Shown one piece after another: positions 34,772 through 45,400 of a DNA stretch of 64,000 nucleotides. The stretch is taken from contig NZ_LQMT02000039.1 in NCBI RefSeq assembly GCF_001620365.2, forward strand, positions 191,567 to 255,566, given 5' to 3'. A model generated the notes under the pieces. That model made no database searches, was not told the origin of the DNA, and saw only the letters and a list, made by a program, of their open reading frames with translations. How positions within the stretch are numbered: position 1 is the first letter of the stretch; the number at the start of each line of letters is the position of its first letter. Both the position numbers and the translations under genes were made by a program. Source of the stretch: Amycolatopsis keratiniphila subsp. keratiniphila (lineage in GTDB: Bacteria > Actinomycetota > Actinomycetes > Mycobacteriales > Pseudonocardiaceae).

Positions 34772-36175
34772 ATGACGACCACCATGACCCCGACGCGGGC
34801 CGGACGCCGGGAATGGGTCGGGCTGGCCGTGCTGGCCCTGCCCACCTTCCTGGTCTCCCTCGACGTGTTCGTGCTGATCCTCGCGCTGCCGAAGCTCAGC
34901 CAGAGCCTCGGCGCCGACGGCACCCAGCAGCTGTGGATCATGGACGTCTACGGTTTCATGATCGCCGGGTTCATGGTCACCATGGGCACCCTCGGCGACC
35001 GCATCGGCCGCCGGAAACTGCTGCTCATCGGCGCCACGGCGTTCGGGCTGGCCTCCGTGCTGGCCGCGTTCTCGACCAGCGCGCTGATGCTCATCGCCGC
35101 CCGCGCGATCCTCGGGATCGCCGGTGCGACGCTGGCGCCGTCGACGCTCGCCCTGATCAGCAACCTGTTCTCCGACAGCCGTCAGCGTTCGCTCGCGATC
35201 GGTATCTGGGCGGGCTGCTTCACCGTCGGCGCGATCGTGGGGCCGATGGTCGGCGGCGTGCTGCTGGAGCACTTCTGGTGGGGTTCGGTGTTCCTGCTCG
35301 GCGTTCCCGCCATGGTCCTGCTGCTCGTCGTCGGCCCGAAGCTCCTGCCCGAGTACCGCAACGAGAACGCCGGCCGTCTCGACCTGGTGAGCGTCGCGCT
35401 TTCGCTGGTCACGATCCTTCCCGCGGTCTACGGCATCAAGGAACTCGCCCGCGAGGGTGTGCACGTGGTCCCGGTGGCCTCGCTCCTGATCGGTCTCGGC
35501 TTCGGCGTGGTGTTCGTGCGGCGCCAGCGAATCCTCCAGGACCCGCTGATCGACCTGGCGCTGTTCCGCGGCCGGGCGTTCTCGACGGCGTTGGGCGGGA
35601 TGTGCGCGTTCTCCATGCTGGGCGGCACGACCATGCTCTTCGTCGCGCAGTTCTTCCAGATCGTCCTGGAACTTTCCCCGGTCGGCGCCGCGCTGGCGCT
35701 GCTGCCCGGCATGCTGGCCTCGACCGTCAGCTTCCTGGCCGCCCCGATCCTCGCCCGTCGTATCCGCCCCGCGACCCTGATCGCCACCGGGCTGGCCGGC
35801 GCGATCGCGGGGTTCCTGCTGCTCACGCAGGTCGAGCCCGGAGCCGGTCCGGTCGTCCCGTCGATCGCCTTCGCCATCACCTGCCTGTGCGGCGGCCCGC
35901 TGATCACCCTGGGCACGGATCTGGTCGTCGGCTCCGTGCCGCCGGAGAAGGCCGGTTCGGCGGCCTCGCTTTCGCAGACCGGCAACGAATTCGGCTACGC
36001 GCTGGGGATCGCGACCGTCGGGACGCTGGGCAACGCGGTCACCCGGTCCCGGCTCGCCGACGCCGTTCCGGCGCATGACGCGTTCGCCAGCGGGATGCAC
36101 GCGGTGTCCGCGCTGGCGGCGCTGGTGCTGGCCGCGGTCGCGTACTTCGTGGTCCGGCACCTGCGCCACATCTAG
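34772..36175 (+). CDS. MFS drug-efflux transporter, DHA2-type
   Basis: 467 residues from ATG 34772, chosen for GAAAGGA nine bases upstream; the frame opens earlier at GTG 34739. About 14 hydrophobic segments. The signature LPTFLVSLDVFVLILALPKL in helix 1 and GDRIGRRKLLLIGA after helix 2 are of the EmrB/QacA (DHA2) group, which export antibiotics or dyes by proton antiport. The substrate is unknown. The stop overlaps the convergent DUF1707 gene by four bases. Confidence 0.9.
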   Translation: MTTTMTPTRAGRREWVGLAVLALPTFLVSLDVFVLILALPKLSQSLGADGTQQLWIMDVYGFMIAGFMVTMGTLGDRIGRRKLLLIGATAFGLASVLAAFSTSALMLIAARAILGIAGATLAPSTLALISNLFSDSRQRSLAIGIWAGCFTVGAIVGPMVGGVLLEHFWWGSVFLLGVPAMVLLLVVGPKLLPEYRNENAGRLDLVSVALSLVTILPAVYGIKELAREGVHVVPVASLLIGLGFGVVFVRRQRILQDPLIDLALFRGRAFSTALGGMCAFSMLGGTTMLFVAQFFQIVLELSPVGAALALLPGMLASTVSFLAAPILARRIRPATLIATGLAGAIAGFLLLTQVEPGAGPVVPSIAFAITCLCGGPLITLGTDLVVGSVPPEKAGSAASLSQTGNEFGYALGIATVGTLGNAVTRSRLADAVPAHDAFASGMHAVSALAALVLAAVAYFVVRHLRHI

Positions 36176-36831
36176 CCGAAAAACCCCCGCCGCGGGTACT
36201 TGATGATCAGCGACCCCCCGTGCACGCGCCCGGTGATGACGAACCGGGGCGTGCCGGGGCGGCCGTTCGAGCGGGTCCGGTCGTCGAGGTTGCCGAACTT
36301 GATGTCGGTGATCGAGTTCGTGTCGACGGCGCCGTCCTCGGGGATGGTGATCTCCACCGGCCCCCATTTGGCCTGCAGTTCGATGTGCACCACGGGATAC
36401 CGGATCTCGGCCTGGGAGAAGTCCAGTTTCGTGGCGCCGTACTTGTTCCGGATCACCATCGACTCGGGGACGAGCCAGTTCCCGTTGCGCTGCAACGCCG
36501 AGTACTTGCCGTTGAGTTCCATGACACCGGACGTCGAGGCGTAGGCGGGCTGCTGCTGCGGCGGCGCCCACGGGTTCTGCTGTTGCCGCACCATCCCGGC
36601 TTCGGGATGCACCAGGCCGGGCAGATCGGTGAGCACCGCGTTCAGCTCACCGCGGGTCTTCGAGGCGAGGGCGCGGTCGGTCCGTTCGGTGAACTCGTCG
36701 AGGTTCAGCATCCCGAGGCCGATCGCCTTCTGCAGGACCTCGACGACGTGTTCGCGCTCCGCGTCGGAGACCCGGATGTCCCGTCCGGTCAACGGCTTGG
36801 TTTCGGTCGCCGGCTGCTCTTCCTCGCCCAT
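36172..36831 (-). CDS. DUF1707 protein with LiaF-like C-terminus
   Basis: 219 residues from ATG 36831; GTG 36858 is possible. Residues 15-73 are a DUF1707 domain (IRVSDAEREHVVEVLQKAIG, LNLDEFTERTDRALASKTRG). A Gln/Pro linker precedes a beta-rich region from about 95 (GKYSALQRNGNWLVPE, GAVDTNSITDIKFGNLD) similar to the cell-wall-active antibiotic response (LiaF-type) domain. Such proteins are thought to be membrane-stress-related, but no transmembrane segment is visible here. Function unknown. Confidence 0.8.
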   Translation of the reverse strand: MGEEEQPATETKPLTGRDIRVSDAEREHVVEVLQKAIGLGMLNLDEFTERTDRALASKTRGELNAVLTDLPGLVHPEAGMVRQQQNPWAPPQQQPAYASTSGVMELNGKYSALQRNGNWLVPESMVIRNKYGATKLDFSQAEIRYPVVHIELQAKWGPVEITIPEDGAVDTNSITDIKFGNLDDRTRSNGRPGTPRFVITGRVHGGSLIIKYPRRGFFG

Positions 36832-36879
36832 GCCAGGAATGGTAGAACCGATTCTCACGCGCGAGATCGGGGAAATACC

Positions 36880-37947
36880 CTGAACAGACCCGCATTTCTC
36901 CCCTGTGCCGCCCTGGTGGCGGCTGTCCTGCTGCTGACCGGATGCACTGTCGAAGCGAACCCGCCGGAAGCCGTCCCGGAGCCGACGGCCCCGCCGGCGT
37001 CGAAGCTCGAAGGCATCCCGGTGGACTACAGCGGTTTCCGGCTCGTCATGGCGACCTCACCGCCGTCGATGCTCGATCCCGCCACCGGCGCCACCACCCC
37101 GCTGCCCGGTGTTCCGGGCGGTGACCGGGTCAACGACGTCATCCGCGTCGGCAAGTTCCCGGTCGTGCTGTCGGCAGGCCGCTGCGGGCCGTCGTGCCTG
37201 GAACCGTCCGAGGTGCTCGTCTACGGCGATCCCAAGAACCAGCCCTGGAGACTCGGCAAGGCCCGCAGTGTGGCCCCGGCCGCCGACGAGAGCGGTGTCT
37301 GGCTGATCCGCGACGACGGCGACGACCTCTGCCGCCTCCAATACGTCTCCTTGCTCGGCGTCGAGCGCGGGCGCGGCCGTCCGGCGAGCTGCACGATGGC
37401 GGTGCGCCAAGAGGTGCCGCAGGGCCTGCTGATCACGGTGAACACCGGGACGGCCACCGCCGAGGACGTGCTGATCGACCCCGCCACCGGCCGCGCCGTG
37501 CACCAGTTCCCGCGTGTCCTCGCGATCACCAAGGAGCGGATGCTGCTGGCCGAGCTGACCGAGTTCTCCGTGCTCGACCTGCGGAACAACCAGCGCACAC
37601 CGGTCAAGCTGCCGGTGGCCAACGGCAAACCGGGACCGGTGGTGCCGAGCCGCGACGGTTACAAGGTCGCCGTGCTGTTCGGCGACCCGGCCTGGGCGGG
37701 GACGGCCACGCAGACCGCCGACGTCTGGGTGCTCGCCCTCGACACGCTGACCTGGACACATGCGCCCTCGACCCCGATCGCGACCGAGCTCAAGCGGGCC
37801 GCGGTCGAATGGACCGAGGACGACAGCCTGGTGCTCGCCACGGACGTCGTCGCGAGCTGGCGGCTCGACCGGCCACAGTGGACGGTCGTCAAAACCCCGC
37901 TGCCCGCCGAGCGGAACCAGCGGGTGGTGACGATCGGCCAGGGGTGA
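36880..37947 (+). CDS. Putative lipoprotein with apparent CTG start
   Basis: 355 residues if translation starts at CTG 36880. The reading frame has no ATG, GTG or TTG in the preceding 20 codons, and the first downstream GTG (36916) would leave only a nine-residue signal. From CTG the N-terminus NRPAFLPCAALVAAVLLLTGC is a complete lipoprotein signal, and GGGGAAA lies just upstream. The body is beta-rich (about seven short repeats such as SGVWLIRDDGDDLC, LLAELTEFSVLDL), suggesting a propeller facing outward. No family recognised. A sequencing error upstream could also explain the missing start. Confidence 0.65.
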   Translation: MNRPAFLPCAALVAAVLLLTGCTVEANPPEAVPEPTAPPASKLEGIPVDYSGFRLVMATSPPSMLDPATGATTPLPGVPGGDRVNDVIRVGKFPVVLSAGRCGPSCLEPSEVLVYGDPKNQPWRLGKARSVAPAADESGVWLIRDDGDDLCRLQYVSLLGVERGRGRPASCTMAVRQEVPQGLLITVNTGTATAEDVLIDPATGRAVHQFPRVLAITKERMLLAELTEFSVLDLRNNQRTPVKLPVANGKPGPVVPSRDGYKVAVLFGDPAWAGTATQTADVWVLALDTLTWTHAPSTPIATELKRAAVEWTEDDSLVLATDVVASWRLDRPQWTVVKTPLPAERNQRVVTIGQG

Positions 37948-37948
37948 G

Positions 37949-38608
37949 CTACTCCTCGTCCAACCCGTGCTCGATGGCGTAGCGGGCGAGTTCGACGCGG
38001 TTGTGCAGCTGGAGTTTCCGCAGCGTCGACTGGACGTGGTTCTCCACCGTCCGGTGCGAAAGCACGAGCTTCTCGGCGATCTGCCGCGCCGTCATCCCCT
38101 TCGCGACCAGGCGCAGGACGTCGGTCTCGCGTTCGGTCAGCCGCGGCGGCGCGGGCCCGTCGTCCGGCGCGTCGGCCATGCGGCGGTACTCGCCGAGGAC
38201 GAGCCCGGCCAGTCCGGCGGTGAACACCGGGTCGCCGGCCGCGGTCCGCTTGACCGCGTCCACCAGCTCGCTCGCCGAGGCCGATTTCACCAGGTATCCC
38301 GACGCTCCGGCCTTGACCGCCTCGAGGACGTCGCTGTGCTCGCCGCTCGCGGACAGTACGAGCACCTTCGTCGACGGCAGTTCCGCGGTGATCTCGCGGG
38401 TGGCTTCGACACCCGACGTCTCGCCGAGGTTGAGGTCCATCAGCACGACGTCCGGCCGGACCGTCCGCGCGATCCGCACCGCGGCGGGCGCGTCCGGCGC
38501 GGTGGCCTTCACGTCGAACCCGTGCTCGGCCAGGTCGCGCGCGACGCCGTCCCGCCACATCGGATGGTCGTCGACCACCATCACCGAGACCTGAGGCGCT
38601 TCGGTCAT
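37949..38608 (-). CDS. NarL/LuxR-family response regulator
   Basis: 219 residues from ATG 38608. Receiver domain at 8-125 with acidic pocket VVDDH (11-15), phospho-acceptor Asp58 in LMDLN and Lys108. LuxR-type helix-turn-helix at 150-215 (LTERETDVLRLVAKGMTARQ, SHRTVENHV). Its ATG overlaps the sensor kinase stop (ATGA), so the two are translated together and form a two-component system. Targets unknown. Confidence 0.95.
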   Translation of the reverse strand: MTEAPQVSVMVVDDHPMWRDGVARDLAEHGFDVKATAPDAPAAVRIARTVRPDVVLMDLNLGETSGVEATREITAELPSTKVLVLSASGEHSDVLEAVKAGASGYLVKSASASELVDAVKRTAAGDPVFTAGLAGLVLGEYRRMADAPDDGPAPPRLTERETDVLRLVAKGMTARQIAEKLVLSHRTVENHVQSTLRKLQLHNRVELARYAIEHGLDEE

Positions 38609-39771
38609 CGCTTCCCCCTCGCCGCCACTGGAACCTTGACTTCCCATTCCGTGCCCTGGCCGGGCGCGGTGTCCAGGGCGACGCTCCCGCCCAGATCCCG
38701 CACCCGTCCCTTGATGGACTCCGCGATACCTAGATGTCCCTCGGCCGCCGCGCGTTCCAGGACACCGGGCGCGATTCCCGGGCCGTCGTCGCGGACGCTG
38801 ACCACGACCTCGGTGCCCAGGTCCTCCAGCAGCACCCAGGCATGCGCGTCTTCGCCCGCGTGCTTTTCGACGTTCGACAACGCCTCGCGCGCCACGGCCA
38901 CCAGCTCCGAGGTCACGTGCTCGGGCAATTGGACCTCGCCCGCCGGCGTCGAGACCTGCACGGACGGCGTCGCGAGCAGCTGCAGCGCGGACCGGAGGTC
39001 GGTGGTCCCGTTCTCGCTCGAATGCGTGGGCTCAGTGGTGACCAGCGCGCGCAGCGCGATCTCCTGCTCACCGGCCAGTTTCGCCAGTTCGGCGGCCTCC
39101 CCGCCGAATTCGGCGCCGCGTTTGCGCACCCGTGCGAGCACCTGGAGGACGCTGTCGTGGATCGAACGGGCGAGCCGCTCCCGTTCGGCCGTCGCGGCCT
39201 CCATGCGCAACGCCCTGGTCAGCGCGTCGGCGGACCGGCGGGCCATGGTCGCGGCGAGCCCGATGACGAACCCGCTCGCGGTGAGCAGGAAACCGTCCCT
39301 CGCGACGTCGACGTCGAACCGCCAGCGCACCAGCCCGGTGACCACCGAGACCACCAGCCCGGCGAGCACCCCGCCGAGCGCGCCGAACCGAGTCCCGGCG
39401 GCCGCGGGCGGGACCGCCGCCCACACCGTCGTGATGAGCGGGGTGTTGGCGTCGAACTGCGCGGTGGTCAGGATCCACGCCGAGGTGAACATGAGGGCGA
39501 CGGTCAGCGCGAGATCGACGCCGACCAGCCACGGCCAACGGCTCGACGGCCGCGCGTAGAACACGCTGCTCAGCACCGTCCACAGCGTCATCACGCCGAA
39601 CGACGTCCACGCGAGCCACTTATTCGCGTAGCCGTCGTAATGGACGATGAACGAGCCGAGCGCGAAGAGCAGCGTCGTCACGCGAAGCACGATCACCCCG
39701 CGCCACAGCGGGGTGGCCGGGTCCCGCGTGCCGAGCGCCGAAACGGCGCGCCAGAGCGGGGGTTCGGTCAT
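38605..39771 (-). CDS. MacS-type sensor histidine kinase
   Basis: 388 residues from ATG 39771. Five or six hydrophobic segments (25-180) form a membrane sensor without a large external loop. The DHp box is ERLARSIHDSVLQVLARVRK with His205 as phospho-acceptor (HisKA_3 type), followed by HATPase motifs (REALSNVEKHA, RDDGPGI, GHLGIAESIKGR). It phosphorylates the overlapping NarL-type regulator. It overlaps the upstream AI-2E family transporter gene by four bases, so all three are one operon. Signal unknown; membrane perturbation is plausible. Confidence 0.92.
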   Translation of the reverse strand: MTEPPLWRAVSALGTRDPATPLWRGVIVLRVTTLLFALGSFIVHYDGYANKWLAWTSFGVMTLWTVLSSVFYARPSSRWPWLVGVDLALTVALMFTSAWILTTAQFDANTPLITTVWAAVPPAAAGTRFGALGGVLAGLVVSVVTGLVRWRFDVDVARDGFLLTASGFVIGLAATMARRSADALTRALRMEAATAERERLARSIHDSVLQVLARVRKRGAEFGGEAAELAKLAGEQEIALRALVTTEPTHSSENGTTDLRSALQLLATPSVQVSTPAGEVQLPEHVTSELVAVAREALSNVEKHAGEDAHAWVLLEDLGTEVVVSVRDDGPGIAPGVLERAAAEGHLGIAESIKGRVRDLGGSVALDTAPGQGTEWEVKVPVAARGKR

Positions 39772-40964
39772 GACTTGGCTTCGGACTCTTCCCCGGAATC
39801 GTTCGGCTGCGCCGCCTGATCCCGCAGGACGTCGATCTCGGCCGGATCGGGATCTTGTTCGTGCAACAGGGACCGGATACCGGCGTTGAGCACCGCGAGC
39901 AGCGGCACCGACAGCAGCGCGCCGGCGATCCCGGCGGCGACGAGACCGGCGGTGATCGCGAGCACCACGGCGAGCGGGTGCAGCTTCACCGCGCGGCCGA
40001 GCAGGATCGGCTGCAGCACGTGGCTCTCCAGCTGCATGACGCCGATGACGATGGCCAGCACGATCAGCGCGCCGACGACGCCCTTCGTCACCAGCGCGAT
40101 CAGCACCGCGACCGCGCCCGCGATCACCGCGCCGATGATCGGGATGAAGGCGCCGAGGAACACCAGCGTCGCCAGCGGGATCACCAGCGGCACGCCGACG
40201 ATCGCCAGGCCGATGCCGATACCGACCGCGTCGACCACGGCCACCGCCGCCGTCGCGCGCACGTAGCTGACCAGCGACGCGAAGCCACGCCGTCCCGCGA
40301 CGTCGACGCGGTTCCGCACCCGGCCCGGCACCCCGCGGACCAGGAACTTCCAGATCTGGTCGCCGCCGGAGAGGAAGAAGATGAGGATGAACAGCGTCAG
40401 GATGAAACCGGTGACGATCTCGCCGACCGTGCCCGCGGTGGTGAGCGCCGTGGTGGTGATCGACGCCTGGTTGTTCTGCAGGAAGCTGATCGCCTGGTTG
40501 ATGAACTCCTGGATCTGCTCCTGGCGCAGGTGCAGCGGCCCGTCGATGAGCCAGACCTTGATCTGGTTGAGGCTCTCCGTCAGCTGTTTCTGCAGCTCCG
40601 GCAGGCCGGAGGAGAACTGCGCGACGACGAACGTCAGCAGCCCGCCGAGCACCGCGAGGCCCGCGATCAGCACTATCCCGGCGGCCAGCCCGCGCGGGAA
40701 TCTCAGCGCCGTCAGCTTGGAGACCGCCGGCGCGAGCAGCGCGGCCAGCAGCAGCGCGATCGACAACGGGATCACGACCACCGACAGATAGCCGATGAGG
40801 AACACGATGACGTAGAGCGCGGCGATCACCACGATGAAGCGCCACGACAACGCCGCGCCGATCCGCAGGCCGCGGGGCACGAGGTTGGTGACGTCTTCGG
40901 TGGATTCCGAAAGGAACGGGTTCGCCGGGTCGAATTCCGGCTGCTTGCGCTGGGGCTCGCTCAC
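39768..40964 (-). CDS. AI-2E family transporter (permease)
   Basis: 398 residues from GTG 40964 (SEPQRKQPEFDPANPF). The longer frame to 41054 is not supported. About seven or eight membrane segments; the family pattern is clear: RFPRGLAAGIVLI, the amphipathic helical region 120-165, VLGAFIPIIGAVIAG and the terminal VLQPILLGRAVKLHPLAVVLA. Members transport small molecules or act as Na+(Li+)/H+ antiporters; substrate not predictable. First gene of an operon with the two-component system. Confidence 0.9.
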   Translation of the reverse strand: MSEPQRKQPEFDPANPFLSESTEDVTNLVPRGLRIGAALSWRFIVVIAALYVIVFLIGYLSVVVIPLSIALLLAALLAPAVSKLTALRFPRGLAAGIVLIAGLAVLGGLLTFVVAQFSSGLPELQKQLTESLNQIKVWLIDGPLHLRQEQIQEFINQAISFLQNNQASITTTALTTAGTVGEIVTGFILTLFILIFFLSGGDQIWKFLVRGVPGRVRNRVDVAGRRGFASLVSYVRATAAVAVVDAVGIGIGLAIVGVPLVIPLATLVFLGAFIPIIGAVIAGAVAVLIALVTKGVVGALIVLAIVIGVMQLESHVLQPILLGRAVKLHPLAVVLAITAGLVAAGIAGALLSVPLLAVLNAGIRSLLHEQDPDPAEIDVLRDQAAQPNDSGEESEAKS

Positions 40965-41235
40965 GCGGACACCGTATCGGTCCGAGGCGACGTTTCTTGA
41001 ACATTCAGGGCAACGCGCGAGAGGCGAATTCGCCCGATGCGACGCTTGACACATCGCCCGTTGATCGACTCGGGAGTAACCGGGCCCCGCCAGCCTTGAT
41101 CACCGATCGTGATTTCGGGTTACACCGTGTGTTCTTCACACGATCGTGCCATCAAGTCCCTTCAAACTCGCGCAAGCCTTCCGCACTTTGCTTACCTCGG
41201 TCCCGCAACCACGAACCGAAGCGACAGGAGACCGA

Positions 41236-42231
41236 GTGACGAACGCGGCGAAGAACGAGAGGCGGGGCGCTGTGCGCTTCGGCCGTCTCGCTTCGCGTGC
41301 GCTGTTCGTGCTCGGTGGTGCCGTCGCCGGTTCCGCCGCGGCGTGGGCCCTTTCCGGTGCTTCCGCCTCCGCGGACGTCGCCCCGGTGGTCTCCGCTCCC
41401 GAAACCAGCGTCACCCCGGTCACCGACGCCACCGCGGCAGGCCTGACCGATGTTTCCGGCGGCGCCTCGAAGTTCGCCGGCGACGTCGCAGGCGCGATGT
41501 GCGGCGAAGCCCACCAGGACGCCACCACGTGGTCGATGCCGGGCGAGAACGCGTCCGCTCCCGCGAAGCACCACTGCGGCGACCTCCGTGCCGATCAGCA
41601 CGAGGTCTCGACCCGCGTCAGCGACGCGGTCACCGACTTCGCGGACCGCTCGGTGGTCACCCCGGTCAAGCGGACCCTCGGCGCGGTCGAGCACATCGTG
41701 CGCAAGCCGCAGGACACCCGACAGGTGCTGGACGAGACCTTCGCTCCGACGCCCGGCGTCTGGGAACTCCTGGACCGGAACGGCCACGGCGACCTCGTCC
41801 CGGAACTCCCGGTCGGCGAATCCCCGGTGGACCCCGACTCCCCGCTGGACACCATCGGCGCCGGCGAACAGGTCACCGACTTCGCGCAGCTGGCGACGAC
41901 GCAGTTCCCCGCTTCCGCCGAGACCGTCCTCCCGATGCCGGCCTTCGTGCAGTCGCACGATGCCTTCGACCAGGTCGAGGACGTCCCGTCGCGTGACGGT
42001 CACCGTGGTGACCTCCCGCGTCCGATCACCCCGGCGCCGCTTCCCGCCGCGCCTTCCTTCCCGACTGTCCCCGGCGGCTCCGCCCCCGGTGGTCACCTCG
42101 ACGGCCTGACCCACGGCGTTCCCGCCTGGGTCGCCGCCGCCGTCGAGCGTTCCCTGACCGGCTACGCGCTGGCAGGCACGCGGTACATGCCGCTCACCCC
42201 GGGCTCGCAGCCCGGCGTCACTCCCGACTGA
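41236..42231 (+). CDS. Secreted protein upstream of the repeat protein
   Basis: 331 residues from GTG 41236 (AGGAG seven bases upstream). Signal peptide: basic N-terminus then FVLGGAVAGSAAAWALSGASASAD, cleavage near residue 46. The mature part is hydrophilic and Pro/Asp-rich, with two Cys (MCGEAH and HHCGDL) likely bonded, and ends in short Pro-rich segments. No family recognised. It precedes the giant secreted repeat protein at 42,426 in the same orientation, and both have the same export style, so they may form a surface layer together. Confidence 0.75.
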   Translation: MTNAAKNERRGAVRFGRLASRALFVLGGAVAGSAAAWALSGASASADVAPVVSAPETSVTPVTDATAAGLTDVSGGASKFAGDVAGAMCGEAHQDATTWSMPGENASAPAKHHCGDLRADQHEVSTRVSDAVTDFADRSVVTPVKRTLGAVEHIVRKPQDTRQVLDETFAPTPGVWELLDRNGHGDLVPELPVGESPVDPDSPLDTIGAGEQVTDFAQLATTQFPASAETVLPMPAFVQSHDAFDQVEDVPSRDGHRGDLPRPITPAPLPAAPSFPTVPGGSAPGGHLDGLTHGVPAWVAAAVERSLTGYALAGTRYMPLTPGSQPGVTPD

Positions 42232-42425
42232 ACACCTCCCTCCGCGGGGTAGCCGACGCGCCTCACGCCTCCCGATTCCGGGCTTGGCTTCGCGTCCGCT
42301 CCTGATCCCCCGCGAAACGGCGGTGCGCTTTGTCGCGCCCGCACTCGCTCCACCCCCCTCTGGTGCCTGTTCGAAGGCACCTCCTCAGACCCGAAAGGGA
42401 ACCCGAAATGAAGGAGAAAAACCCC

Positions 42426-45400
42426 ATGCAATCCTGGGCAAAGCGCGGACTCCAGACCGCGTTGGTCACGGGTGGGTTGTTGATGCTGGGCACCGGCATC
42501 GCCTCGGCTGACGAACAGGTCAACCCCGACACCCCGGCCTCCCCGCTCGACGCGAACGTCACCGTTCCGGTCGAGATCGACAACAACGCCGTTGGCACGC
42601 CCCTCGGCCAGGCCGACCTCCCCGGCTACAAGGGCGAGATCAGCACCAAGGCCGTCACCAAGCCCGTCTCGGAGGCGCTGGACTCGGCTTCGTCGCCCGG
42701 CGGCAGCACCGACGGCATCGGTGGAGGGCTCCCCAGCCTTTCCGGCAAGAACGCGGTCCCGGCCCCGCTGGCGGCCAAGGACTCGGCCCGTCAGGTCAGC
42801 GGCGGGGTGACCGGCGGTGGGTTCACCACCACCGACGACATCCTCAAGGGCAACAAGGTCGTCGGTGACGTCGTCGTCCCGATCCAGATCGTCGACAACG
42901 CCATCGGCGTGATCGGCGACGCCGAGGTCGAGGGCGGCACGCACGACCAGACCTGGGCGCACAACCAGGACATCGAGACCACCGGTGAGGACTCCAGCCT
43001 CGCCGGGAACGTCGTGTCCCTCGACTGGGCACTGCCCGTGCAGATCGCAGGCAACGGCGGCGGGCTCGCCGGCGGCACCGGCCGCGTGGTCGGCGGTTCC
43101 GCCAGCCAGAGCACCACCGAGACCGGCAACATCACCACCGACGGCGAGGGCTCCGCCCTGTCCGGCAACGTGGTGGCCGGCCAGTTCGCCACCCCGGTCC
43201 AGGTCACCGGCAACGCCGCCTCCTGGATCATCGGCAACGCCAACAGCTCCGGCTACGAGGCCGAGACCGAAGCCACCTCCGGCGGCTGGGTCGAGACCGA
43301 CGGTGACGACTCCGCCCTCGGCGGCAACGTCGGCGCGGTGCCGATCGCCCTCCCGGTGAAGGTGAACGACAACGCGGCCGCCGCGTGGGGCTCGCTCGCG
43401 AACTCCAACAGCAGCTCCTCCGCGGACGCCACCGCCGGTGACACCACCCCCGGCTGGAGCAACGTCCCCAGCTACGTGCAGACCTCCGGCGAGGACTCGG
43501 CCGTCGCGGGTAACGCGATCGTGCCGCAGACCGCGGACGTCGCGAACGTCGGCGGCGTGGCCGCCAGCTGGATCGGCCTCGCGAACACCGGCACGGAAGG
43601 CGGGACCAGCCAGTCCAGCACCGTCGACGCCGGTGGGTTCATCAGCAGCGAGGGCGAAGGCTCCGCGGGCGGCGGCAACATCGTCGACCCGGCCGTGGCC
43701 GCTCCCGTCGAGGTGACCTGCATCGCGGGCACCTACATCGGCAGCGCCAACGTCGCCTCGTGCGAGAACACCGTCGACGCGAACGCCGGGAACGGCACCC
43801 ACACCACGGGTGACGACTCCACCCTGGCGGGCAACGTCGTCAACACCCAGGCCGCGCTGGCCCCCGAGGTGTTCGGCGTCGCCGGCTCGCACATCGGACA
43901 GGCGACCGCCGAGGCGTCCGAGACGAAGACCGTGACCGCGGGTGCGTACGACGGCACCACGGGCAACGACTCGTCCGGCTCGGGCAACATCGTCCAGGTC
44001 CCGGCCGCCGTTCCGGCCGAGGTCTTCGGCGTCGGTGGCTCGTTCATCGGTCAGAGCACCGCCTCGGCCGAGGAGACCAAGGTCGTCTCCGGCGGCGGCG
44101 GCGGGAACACCGCCGACGACAACGGCTTCCTCAGCTCCAACCTGGGCACCGTGCCGGTTTCGCTGCCGGTGCAGGCGTTCGGGATCGGTGGCGCGTTCAT
44201 CGGCCAGGGCCACGGCGGCGCCGACGGTGACACCACCTCCAACGCGGGCGGCGACGTCCACGCGACCGGTGACGGTGGCGCGGGCTCGGGCAACCTGGTC
44301 TACGGTCCGGTCTCCCTGCCGGTCCAGGCGCACAACTTCGCCGCGGTGCTCGGCGGGATCGCCTCGGGCACGGGCACGAACCTCACCGACTCGAACGCGG
44401 GCGGCGACGCCACCGCGAACGGTGAAGAAGGCGCGCTGGCGGGCAACATCGTCCAGACGCCGGTCGGCGGCGCGGTTCCGGTGACCGGGCACGGCATCGC
44501 CGGTGCGGGCATCGCCGAGGGCGACAGCGTCAGCGACGTCCTGTCGGAGGCCGGCGGCGACGCCACCACCACCGGTGACGAGGGCGCGGTTTCGGGCAAC
44601 ATCATCGGCGCGCAGGCGCTGCCGATCGTGCCGGTCACCCACGACGCGGTCGCGGCGGCCGGTCTGGCCGACGCCGAGGGCGCCAACACCGTCGACGCCC
44701 TTTCGGGTGGCGACGTGGAGACCTCCGGTCTCGACGGATCGCTCTCGGGCAACATCCTCGACATCCCGGCCGCGGTCGACCCCGAGGTGTTCGGGAACGC
44801 CGTCGCGGTGGCGGGTGCCGTGTCCGAGACCGAAGCCGACAGCATGATCACCGGCCAGGCCGGTGGCGACAGCATCACCGACGGCAGCGGATCGGCCCTC
44901 TCGGGCTTCAACTTCCACCACCCGCTGGTCTTCGTGATCCCGCTGAACGAGTTCGAGATCCCGATCCTGGCGATCGCGGACGAGAACTCGACCGACTCCA
45001 CCGTGATCAACGAGGAGGAGTTCACCCGCGCCTTCACCGACTCGGTCGGTTCGGAGATGCCGATCGACGCGCTGCCCGCGCTGCCGTTCGGTGCCCCCGC
45101 GCTCGACGGTGCCGGCGCACTGCCGTCCACCCCGGCGATCGGTGGCGCCCGCGCCGACGGTCCCCAGGTGGCGACCCTGCCCGTGCAGGTGGCCGGCCTG
45201 ACCGCGCTGAAGCAGCTGCAGAACATCCCGGCGCAGCTGCCGAAGTCGGACCTGCCCGAGCTGCCCGGCACCCCGGCCCTGCCCGGTGTCCCGGCCCTGC
45301 CGAAGACCCCGGGTCTGCCCGGTGACGCCGCTCGTGCGGACGCCCCCAAGGTCGCGCAGCTGCCGACCCTCCCGGCGCTGACCAAGGGCCTGCCCACCAC

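Noticed and set aside
36220..36879. N-terminal extension of the lipoprotein frame
   Set aside because: Opposite the DUF1707 gene and out of register with a signal peptide; the CTG start at 36880 explains the lipobox.
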